In this document: positions 55,761 through 64,000 of the stretch, one piece after another
Layout: each line of letters begins with the position of its first letter
Numbering within the stretch: the first letter of the stretch is position 1
Assembly (NCBI GenBank): GCA_014607495.2
Contig: CP053153.1
Span: 13,268,001-13,332,000, forward strand
DNA from: Carposina sasakii
Taxonomy: Eukaryota; Arthropoda; Insecta; Lepidoptera; Carposinidae
Direction of reading: 5' to 3'
DNA: 64,000 nt
Translations under genes and position numbers: made by a program
Notes under the pieces: model-generated
What the model was told of the DNA's origin: nothing
The model's input: the letters and a program-made list of their open reading frames with translations, nothing else
The model's database searches: none

Positions 55761-55818
55761 TGATTATCTTTTGACCCGAAACTAACGAACCTACCTACTT
55801 TCGTGTCAAAAGATAATC
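55761..55818. other. 58-nt hairpin
   Basis: GATTATCTTTTGACCCGAAA pairs with TTTCGTGTCAAAAGATAATC with one or two mismatches and an 18-base loop. It could be a MITE remnant or a small-RNA hairpin. Confidence 0.5.
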
Positions 55819-56699
55819 ACTAATTTTAAATAGACCTTATATGTAAAACCTTATATGTAATGTGCACTTTATATTTTAAGTGATTTTTTTCTTCAAATTT
55901 AATTGAAATTTAACCGTCTGGGCCTGGGGTTAAAACCATGGGGCCATGGGGACCGGTAGGCCTTCTCCTTTTTAAGGGAATTTCAAAGAGATTAGTTCAG
56001 GTTACCCAAGACCGAAGTTCTGGCCAATATTTTGGCCAAAGGATCAGACTCGCTATCACGAATAATCTTCGAATAATAGTAGGATAATCGATAAAGGATT
56101 TCAGGGATCAGGAAAAAGACGGTTTAACCGGGAAAGGACATTGCCAACTTTTATAATTATATATAACTTTTATAATTTAAAACGAATAGTAAAATTACTC
56201 TCCGTGTTTTTTTGTATTAGTTACCTATTTACATCCACGTGGAGTATATAGGTAGCCAGTGTTATATAATCCTAACAGTAACGCTTCTACTACAATAATA
56301 AATCTGCCATTCGTTTTGGTAATCTATTCGTGTTATTCAAGGTTTGAACAAACATATACAACGTTCCTCGTCACGTAATTCTTTATAAATATACCTTAGT
56401 GTTATTTACTTACAGATTATGTATAGTATTATGTCAATGACAACTCTATTATGTATTATGTAACTCTAATATTAAGTATGGTATGACATAGTTTTAACCT
56501 GCTTGGAGGTTACTGTTTGTTTATATTATGCTGGTATAATTGAATAATAAAACTAATATTTAATACTATTACGGTCGTTAAATAACGGCATCGCTATCCT
56601 ATACAGCCATAGCTTGAATCTCCAGAAAGTACTAGTGCCTTAAAAAATAACTTATGCAACTAAATCTCAAAAAAAAATTCTAAAGCTTAATGTGAATCG
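55819..56699. other. Non-coding stretch
   Basis: A tandem CTTATATGTAAAA pair lies at about 55838-55862, and a GGGGCCATGGGGACC word at 55940. No gene. Confidence 0.35.
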
Positions 56700-56702
56700 C
56701 GG

Positions 56703-57126
56703 TTGTCCTTGCAAGACAGGGAACGTGCTCGTGCTAGTAAATTAAAAATACTCACACAAACTCACGCCTATATTGTTTCGTTTGCTCAGACTCCAATGAA
56801 AAAAATACGAGGAAGCACAACACTAACTCTTCAAATAAAGGTATCCTCAAGAAGGCAAGAAATTACAGAGTACCAGCCTAGCAAAGTGTCGTGACCCCAA
56901 ATTTTGCAATACAGAAACTACAACAAGGGAAAATCCGTTGTTTACAAACATTCGTGTTGAGGGCAGCTTCACATCGCCCCCCGGGATGCCGACGACAGGC
57001 GTAAGATATCGTCCTGATCCCGCCCTTGAACTTGGGCTTGACGTGCCAACAGCGAGCGATCACCTTTTCACAGGGATTTTGCGTCTCGCTCCGTTGGGCT
57101 TTGCGCTATTTTCCGCTTGTATCTAG
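56703..57126 (+). pseudogene. Broken open block, unknown
   Basis: Frame 1 is open from 56703 to a TGA at 56892 (SLQDRERARASKLKILTQTH). A second frame is open from about 56875 to 57126 (CRDPKFCNTETTTRENPLFT, then PDPALELGLDVPTASDHLF). Both look more coding-like than background, and one frameshift would link them. The - strand is also open over part of it. A good donor (GTAAGA) occurs at 57001. It may be a decayed mobile-element gene. Nothing is recognised. Confidence 0.25.
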
Positions 57127-57274
57127 TTCCTTGCTATTCTATAAATAGTTTGGAAATATTTGTGTTCGGAAATAGAAACCCGAAATCTTCGGTCATTGTT
57201 TTTAAGGTTATAAACAGCACTTTACTTTGTTTACTTTACACTTTACTTAGTACTGTTTGTACTAAGTTAGAAGA

Positions 57275-57320
57275 TCGCAGCTGATGTATTCTAGTAAAAC
57301 CCCTCATCAGCACGGGAGAA
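57275..57320 (-). repeat. Repeat W, short copy
   Basis: GCAGCTGATGTATTCTAGTA and CCCCTCATCAGCAC match the reversed end of Repeat W. Confidence 0.5.
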
Positions 57321-57369
57321 ATCGGTTCACAAAATACTCCTCTATTTTCCTTACACTTTAAAAATACAC

Positions 57370-57600
57370 ACAAGCCACATTCACGCAGCCCAGGATGAGT
57401 TATACCGGGGTGAAGTAATATATTTAGTGTACCCGGCCCGGGTAGACACGTGGCAGACGCTCCTCGCAATACCCGGGTGACTTGACTCGGTTAATAATAT
57501 CCGGATAGTTGGGTCCTGACCTTTTGCATCGGGGTATTAGTGTTTGCCCGTGATTCCTTAACACAGATAATAATGTGACCACCTTGTGTGTAAAATGGTG
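57370..57600 (-). repeat. GC-richer probable retroelement remnant
   Basis: A block with CCCGGCCCGGGTAGACACG and ACTCGGTTAATAATATCCGG, richer than its setting and open on the - strand for 60-77 codons. No motif fixes a family. Confidence 0.3.
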
Positions 57601-57680
57601 ACCACCACATTTAATCATAGGATTTTTTTCTACCTGTCAATTTCTTTCAGCCATTTATTTCAAAAATGAATAAATTAATA

Positions 57681-57900
57681 GAGACGGGAGATATAAAGCG
57701 AAATGCTATGAAGATATATAGAACCTATCTGCAAAATTTGAGATTCGAAATCACATGTTTATTTTTCCAGATAGTAACATCTCAGGAATTTTCATACAAT
57801 CTTGAAAAATAAACATGTGATTTCGAGTCTCAAATTTTGTGAACAGGTTTCCTATAGTGGACTATTAACATAGCTTTTCGCTTTTGTTACATCCTGTACA
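57681..57900. mobile_element. CAGGGTG-end fold-back, family 3, copy 2
   Basis: The right end is TTGTTACATCCTGTA, and the left end is decayed. The arms share GAAATCACATGTTTATTTTTC and its complement. It matches 54928-55196. Confidence 0.7.
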
Positions 57901-57980
57901 ATGTTAGGATTTTGAATCATTATCGCCATAACGATTTTCAAAAGCAAACGATTAATTTAATTTTGAATATTATTTAGTTA

Positions 57981-58431
57981 TACAGGGTGTTTGTGACAGC
58001 CAGACAAATATTGATACCATGACTTCAGACCTTGATTCTGAGGCGGAAAACACAGATTTTTTTTTTTCATATTTACAGGGGAAAAAAGTGTATAGTTCGT
58101 TTAATTATGCCTTAAATAAGGACATAAAAATAAAATTTTAACCAAAATATGAATTTCAAAAAAAAAATTAGCCCTCAAAAATTTTCAAAAAACACATCCC
58201 AAATGGAGAATCACAATTGACCAAAAAAACAGAAATGGGTCACACAATAACTAATACGCCCATTTAATTAGTCACAGAAACGTCCGATACAATTAGCGCA
58301 GAGAGCAAAGATTACTCTGAAAATCATTTCAAAAATACATTTCCTGCGAGTAATAACACTGTCGTATAACTCAACAGAATGGTACTTGTTCAGCATTTCG
58401 GTATTTGCCTGGCTGTCACCTACACCCTGTA
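57981..58431 (+). mobile_element. CAGGGTG-end element, family 2, copy 2
   Basis: The 451-bp copy has both TIRs: TACAGGGTGTTTGTGACAGC and, inverted, TACAGGGTGTAGGTGACAGC. TA flanks both. It shares CATTTCCTGCGAGTAATAAC and other blocks with 1179-1651. Confidence 0.8.
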
Positions 58432-58714
58432 TCTAGAGCTCTTATTTGATCTAAAACCTGATAGATCTAAATAATATCAGCAGTCTAGGTAATGAAAAGA
58501 TCAGCCTTTGTCATAAAGACGTATCAAATGTAACAAAGAGTCGTTTAGCTGTTTACAACTTTACAAAACCCGTACAGAAATTCGTTTCCGGTGATGCACA
58601 TTTGACATTGACATTTCGCTCTGATTCGCAATTTAAAAAGCGATTCGACATTCAATTATGTTGCTCGAGAGACGTAATCTATTAATAGCGTGACTGTAAG
58701 TAAAACTGACCTAC

Positions 58715-58906
58715 CTCTAGCCGATTATGCCGGTTCAAATCGGATTTTTCACAGGGGACGTCGGGTGCTCCGGTCGATAACCTGGAACGCCTTCGTTCTG
58801 GAATCAGGATGTTGGCCTTTTGATTGTGTCGGAAAGAGTACATTTGTGTTAACTCCTGTTTCTTGATTAAAGTCTGATTAATGATTTTATTTATTCGTTC
58901 ATTTAG
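58715..58906 (-). CDS. Candidate internal exon, 64 codons
   Basis: On the - strand a 192-bp segment is open in phase 0 at both ends. It lies after an AG (GTGCAG, weak pyrimidine tract) and before a donor (CTAGAG then GTAGGT). It reads LNERINKIINQTLIKKQELT, then QMYSFRHNQKANILIPERRR and SRLSTGAPDVPCEKSD, NRHNRLE. It is hydrophilic, with the basic run ERRRSR, as in a linker of a cytoplasmic or nuclear protein. It is richer in GC than the flanks. No family is recognised. The + strand is open over 35 codons of it too. Strand and exon status are inferred. Confidence 0.42.
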
Positions 58907-58912
58907 CTGCAC

Positions 58913-59159
58913 TATGCAAGTTCTTTAATGGCCGGTTTTAATACTATTTTCTAAATACAAGACTAAATCTGAGATACGCAAAAACTCTCACAAAATCGGT
59001 TATTGAAATTGGCTGTAAATGAAGATATTGATCTTCTACTATGTTTCGAGGATGTTAAGTCAATGTTACTATTAGGTATATCAGACGACGACATAATCAT
59101 TCATCAATTATAAGCTGTATATGATTACGAGCAAATATAAGCTACAGAGGTTGAAAATT
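58913..59159. other. Non-coding, possible intron
   Basis: No gene seen. Confidence 0.35.
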
Positions 59160-59355
59160 TGTGAACGCCCATGACTTCGTCCGCGTGGGCTGCAAAAAAA
59201 ACAAAATGTTGAAATTATCCGAGATAAAAGTATCCCGGCATCCAGGGTGTCAGCTAACTCCATACCAAATTTTATTAAAATCGCTCCAACCTTTTTTACG
59301 TGAAAGAGTAACAAACATCCATCCATACTCACAAACTTTCACGTTTATAATATTA
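59160..59355 (-). repeat. Diverged ACTAGTGG-type element
   Basis: GAACGCCCATGACTTCGTCC at the start and ACAAAATGTTGAAATTATCC resemble the Helitron 3' part. The middle (GTGTCAGCTAACTCCATACC) belongs to the subfamily also seen at 17508. Confidence 0.5.
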
Positions 59356-59482
59356 GTAGGATACTCTACTTCTAATGGAATACGCACATAAATTGTTCCT
59401 TAATCTAATGTTATTTGTAATGTTGTTTCTGAATGTACTAATGTATATAGTATACTAAATGTCGTGTACAAATGGAGTAAGC

Positions 59483-59577
59483 GAATGTCATTGCCTCCAC
59501 AAACCTATACAGGTTTAGAGGTAACAGAACATTAAAATGTGTGATACACTGTATTTACCCTAATAAATAAATAAAAA
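59483..59577 (+). repeat. Repeat V, LINE-like tail, copy 2
   Basis: Inverse of 45640-45735. It ends in TAATAAATAAATAAA, which fixes the element orientation as +. Confidence 0.65.
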
Positions 59578-59777
59578 CTCGTTGTTATTAGATAACTTAA
59601 CGTACAATATCAGCTATTCAAAACACATAAACGCTTGCTTAGGCTTTCGTACGGTACGGGCAGACAGACGAGCGTTCATTATAAATTCACTACCTCTTAC
59701 GCTATGACCATGAAACATTCATGTTTTTTGAGGAAGCCATGAAACCGTAACACGGCGTATGTAATACAGTTAACGTA

Positions 59778-59960
59778 TTAAATAGAGTAAGCTCGGGTGA
59801 GTTCTTTATTATCTTTAAAACTATGATGACCGGCTAAAATATTAAATAGATTTTCTATTATCATTCTTTTTCTTAAGTCATTATCATACCACTGATTCAA
59901 AATAATGTAGGGCCAATCGTTAAGGATTTGACTACTGAAATAATGTTTACACTGTGGCAT
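59778..59960 (-). CDS. Short frame after an acceptor-like site
   Basis: The - strand has TTGTTTTATTTATGTTTCAG, then TGTCAGCGTAATAA and an ATG at 59960. The 60-residue frame starts MPQCKHYFSSQILNDWPYI and has NLFNILAGHHSFKDN later. The TAA just before the ATG makes it a possible true start in a second exon. No family is seen. Confidence 0.2.
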   Translation of the reverse strand: MPQCKHYFSSQILNDWPYIILNQWYDNDLRKRMIIENLFNILAGHHSFKDNKELTRAYSI

Positions 59961-61265
59961 TATTTATTACGCTGACACTGAAACATAAATAAAACAATCT
60001 ACAAATAGAATACTGACCTACGAAGTTTTTCTATCCGGTGTATATCCCACACCCGGTTCTGTAACGTCCGGCCAGCCCTTAGTCACTGAAGCTTATCTGT
60101 TTTTGTTATCTTTTGTTTAGTTAGATAAACGATATTAGAAAACGTTTTCACTCGTATAGAATGTAACGTAACTCAGTAACATGTCATTGATAACTATAAA
60201 ACTCAAGTTTATTTATGCACAAACGTGATCTAGCTTTAGTTGAAAATTAAGTTAATCCTCAACCGTCATCGAAGCTTTTTTAATTCAGTCTGCGTTAATC
60301 ACATTTATGATTTATTAACTAGATATAACCTAATCATTTGATGTAATCACCATTATGACGGCAAATTGATCCTATCGATTGAACGAGATTTAACTTTATA
60401 TTTTATTCTTTCTTTAGTTATATTCCACTGCATTTAAGATTAGTGATAAGGATATTTCTATTAAATAAAATAACTAATATTTGTCTACTTATTTCCAGGT
60501 CTTACAAGATATAAAGGTAAATATTGAAAATCCATAATTCAGTATTTATTTTCTTTCTTCTTTTTCTTTCACGGCTTCCTGCTAGCGTTTCCTTGCACTT
60601 TGCCTTGTCTATTAGAGTAGTCTCGTTTATTGTTATACAGTGCTTTTATGTTGCATTTTCTTTTTCTTTTTAGTTGTAATTTTACAGCTTATTGAGGCCA
60701 TCAATATGTCTATTATCTAAGTGAGTTGGATTATTTAGAGCAGTCAACATTCTGAATACTATTGGACGTTAGATCCCTTGTCGAAATCGGCCCGTACCTA
60801 TGCAATTTTTCATTTTCTCTATATATTTAAAAGGGATGCAAAGTAAGTTGATGTATAAATATGTAGTTCTATTAAAAATCAAGAATTTTTATATGATAGT
60901 GTTCGTAGCAGCTTTTTCATAGTTTTCGATAGGATGACTGGCACAACCAATGTGGCTAGAATTCCGTATATCACTATTGATGATATAGTTTTCAAATACA
61001 TATTCCAAAAGCGCTTCCTTGCTCATTATGATTTTATCCTGATCTATCAACTTGGAAGGAGCCTATCTATGATAAGCATCCAATTTGTTTTGCAACTAGT
61101 TATGGTGCTTTTAAAAACTGTGTTTTTTCATAGAGATAGAGTCAAGCTACAATCTTTGAAGTCAACCTTCTTATTGAAATTAATTTACTTTATTCAGGAA
61201 ACAGCGGTTTCTATAATTGCGAAAATTGCTTCCAATTAAAAAACGTGATCTTCTGATCCTGAAGT
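59961..61265. other. Non-coding stretch
   Basis: No gene. A possible 18-bp microexon (60499-60516) is noted as a finding. An open frame at 60934-61239 has no motif. Confidence 0.35.
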
Positions 61266-61269
61266 TTTG

Positions 61270-61400
61270 AGAAATAATAGGCGAAATATAAGACAGGTTC
61301 CGCCCGAGGAGGTTCGATACATCGTAGGGGTGGTGGTGGGGGTCGGTCGATGGGTCAACAACCTCGGGAGGATTTCGATGCCACCCCGTACCACCACCAT
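61270..61400 (-). repeat. GC-rich retroelement-like fragment
   Basis: CCGCCCGAGGAGGTTCGATA to GATGCCACCCCGTACCACCA, flanked by TTTATTTATTA on one side. The base content and adjoining AT-repeat suggest a LINE tail region. Class not fixed. Confidence 0.35.
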
Positions 61401-62039
61401 TTATTTATTAAAATTCCCGTCTGTTGTCCCGTTTGGTAACTTTCATTTTTGTACAAACATTATTTTTAACATCCATTTTTAATTTGACATCCTTTATGCT
61501 GTAACTTGTAACAATTTAATTGGTTTTTCCTGATATAAATCCTGAATAATCCGGATCATTCTCGATACGACCTTTGGATTTATTATTTTAGTAGAAGGAT
61601 TACTCTTACTTACAATTTCTTCTGTAACGTCTAATACCTTGATATCCCTGTAAGAATATTTATTACTACTAAAACGCCCACGATTTTGCCTGCGTGAAGT
61701 TTGAAGTTACCTTTTTTCTGAGTCTGTGGGAATTTAGGGAAATACCCTACTAGTAGGAATCTTCTCAAGGGGCATGCAAAATTTCACCATTCAGCTCCTA
61801 TTAGTTTCGGCTGTTATTTGACTTTCATTCCAAAATTCGCCTCAGAAGAATATTATCAAGTTCTATCGAAAATTTAAAATTTGGCAACTACGTATTACTT
61901 TATTTAAGACCCAAATATTCATATCAAAGAGATATACCTACATTGAAGCCATGACCAGAAATAACTGTAAAACTTAATTCAACATTTTGAGGAACTACGT
62001 AGATACAAAATATCCTCAGCTCAAAAAATCGATATCGCC
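61401..62039. other. Non-coding stretch
   Basis: A decayed end (AAACGCCCACGATTTTGCCT) of the ACTAGTGG type lies near 61673. No gene. Confidence 0.35.
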
Positions 62040-62281
62040 GTCGATCCCGAGACATTCAATTTTACGATTATTTTAAGTCGCGTCCATCTCCCTCGCACGT
62101 GGGGCCATCTCTCTCGCACTACAATCGCGAACGCGCGGGTTCTATTTACAAACACTCCACGCGACGTTGCCGCCCTGCGCGGGAGTCGGTGACGTCACAG
62201 TCTAGCTGTCTCCGTCTAAATGAAAACATCGATACTCTTCTGTCTGGCTGGAGAAGCTGGAATATTGAGATAAGGTACTGA
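62040..62281. promoter_or_regulatory. CpG-rich promoter-like block with CRE
   Basis: A perfect GTGACGTCAC box lies at 62189-62198. Two copies of a TCTCTCGCAC/TCCCTCGCAC word lie at 62087-62119, with many CpG. On the + strand a donor-like AGATAAG before GTACTG lies at 62276-62277. On the - strand the block would be upstream of the exon at 58715. Direction is not certain. Confidence 0.4.
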
Positions 62282-63084
62282 TAAGGATAGATATAAGCAT
62301 AAACTACGTAAACCCAAGGACACAATAATATTAGGGATAATGTAGAGTTCTGATGTTAGGGATTGTTTTGATATTAGGATTATTAATCTCATGACCACCA
62401 AGATTGTTTTGTGACAAAAAAAATCTTTGGTATCTGGGATGGCCATTAAAATATCAATCATACATAAAAGAACACAAACTAATTGGAAAATGTAAAACTG
62501 CATGAAGAGGAATGATTAATCTACGCTTTATGTGTATAGAGAACATTATCCTTTTATTTGACCAAATTATAGAAGATGTCGAATAAGGAAATATGTTTCC
62601 ACAAGAACGCATAAGTCACCATTGTTTCAAGCAAGTGCAGACCTTTTACGTAACATTGTGGTGTTTTATATTTATGTACATCCATAGATCTCTCTACATC
62701 ATAAAAATACAGAAAAACTATAGCAAATAGCCCATTATTATGTAAATTCACCTACATTTTGTAAAATAACTCTTCCCATTGCAGTAGTACCAAACAGCGT
62801 GTTTGGACACCGCAGTCGGATGTTTTACAAATAACCAGCTAATAATTAGCAATCGTTGCTATAACCGAACGATATTTGATAAACATTTCGCCATATTGTT
62901 ATTATGTTAGCAATAATATTTGAATAGAATGTCGAAGGCATAGATAAACGTTTTGTCTAGGTTAGCGCGGAATTGGAAAAGCTGTTTTCCGCACTTGAAA
63001 GTATTGTTATCGCTTGCTTTCTTGCTAGGGCAGACCAATCGTGAAAGAGTTAGATATTTGGGTCTGTTAAGCATCATCGGAGTG
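62282..63084. other. Non-coding stretch
   Basis: No gene seen. Confidence 0.4.
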
Positions 63085-63165
63085 GAGGTTGTTGGGGGAG
63101 GCCTATGTCCAACAGTGGACTTCTCAGGGCTGTAAATGATGATGATGATGAAGCATCATCATTTA
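63085..63165 (+). repeat. LINE 3' tail with (GAT)n end
   Basis: TGTTGGGGGAGGCCTATGTC, CAACAGTGGACTTCTC and GGGCTGTAAATGATGATGAT. A second copy of the last part opens the window at 1-26. Confidence 0.65.
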
Positions 63166-63221
63166 TAAGTATTGTCCAATTGATACAACATCTACGTCTT
63201 GCAAAAACTCTTGCCGGGTTA

Positions 63222-63616
63222 TACAGGATGATTTTTGGTCGTCAACGTTCCCGAAAACTACGGAATCTCTTCATCATCATTTCTCATCACGATCATTTTT
63301 CTCCATGGAAGAATACCTGGGAAGTATCTGGTTTCCAAAATATTAGGGTCCAAAATTGAGTAAATAGACTGCGTTTTTCTGCATAAATGCACATTGACGC
63401 GCGTAACAAGATTTTTTCACGAGAAACATTAATATCTGTCTATGAAAAAACTAGCATAAACACTGAACACTACAAATTTCGCCCGATCAAGGAATTTAAA
63501 AAAATATTTAAAAAATTACATCGTTTCCCTGCATTTTTTTTGGCATAAACTTACTTTATTTGATGTATAGAGTACGTACCCTTCATTAATGGTGGCGACG
63601 AAAAAACACCTGTATA
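63222..63616 (+). mobile_element. CAGGGTG-end element, family 1, copy f
   Basis: Start TACAGGATGATTTTTGGTCG, end CGAAAAAACACCTGTATA, 395 bp, TA flanks. It shows the uninserted form of the SINE target in copy b (CACTACAAATTTCGCCCG). Confidence 0.85.
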
Positions 63617-64000
63617 GTTTTCTCATTAGAGAAAACTTGCTCTATAAGAAGCAAAGTTTAATTGAAAAGCACCTTATTACGAGTATTTGCAGTCCCTTAT
63701 TCTGAAGAAAAGATCTACAGTGCTATTACACTTTAATTCAATGCAGCCAAGATTAGAACGAATGCCCCAAAACAAGCCTAACATTCAATAACTTATTTTT
63801 TTGTTGTTTTACAGTAAAGGAAATAAACGCTTGACAATAACTATCGTATAAGCAAACAAAAGAACTATGATTCAAGATAAATTTCCGAGTGAGCTGTACC
63901 TCTGACCTTCGCATAATGGACGGGCAAATCAATTTGAAAATGAAATAAAGTCATATGTCCTTAAAACAAAGTTTAAATTAGGCTAACTTAAAACTTAGCA
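63617..64000. other. Non-coding stretch
   Basis: No gene. A strong acceptor-like TTTTTTTGTTGTTTTACAG ends at 63815, but the frames after it close quickly. Confidence 0.35.

Noticed and set aside
60934..61239. 101-codon + strand frame with hydrophobic parts
   Set aside because: AT-rich DNA yields such Ile/Leu/Phe frames by chance. No splice or homology support.

Overview
The window looks like a piece of a moth or butterfly (lepidopteran) chromosome. It is AT-rich, has no dense run of genes, and is packed with repeats in styles typical of Lepidoptera: small Helitrons that end in CTAG, LINE tails with short GATGAT-type ends, tRNA-derived SINEs, and many fold-back elements with terminal inverted repeats (TIRs). 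This assignment is inferred from sequence style only; no search was run.

Host genes appear only as isolated candidate exons. On the + strand, a 63-bp exon (2341-2403) encodes the second half of a C2H2 zinc finger followed by an AT-hook-like RGRP. An 87-bp exon (22010-22096) encodes a second RGRGRGR patch. Both have good splice sites and phase 0 ends, so they could belong to one DNA-binding protein gene with an intron of about 19.6 kb. A third + strand open block (24463-24816) could follow in the same phase. On the - strand there is a 64-codon candidate exon (58715-58906), a 77-residue membrane-protein frame (4050-4283) and a possible promoter plus first exon (about 5842-5986). Other weaker exon candidates lie at 14831-14984, 49384-49521, 52761-52862, 59778-59960 and 20740-20937.

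The clearest unit is a 4.8-kb Ty3/Gypsy-type LTR retrotransposon on the - strand (26742-31554). It has two identical 142-bp LTRs, a 5-bp target duplication (ATTGT), a primer-binding site, a polypurine tract and a gag-protease-RT-RNaseH-integrase coding region broken by one frameshift in a homopolymer. It sits inside a copy of a roughly 840-bp repeat whose uninterrupted relative is at 3172-4010. The same host copy also carries a 5'-truncated LINE end (32061-32758), so this region is a three-layer nest.

The rest is mostly small mobile elements: six copies of a ~385-bp TA-flanked family with CAGGGTG ends, two further families with similar ends, five Helitron copies, a PIF/Harbinger-like element with TAA duplications, a hAT-like element, several long fold-backs and one 270-bp tandem duplication. 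Two nested insertions can be read directly: a SINE with a 13-bp target duplication inside a CAGGGTG element, and a CAGGGTG element inside a Helitron end.
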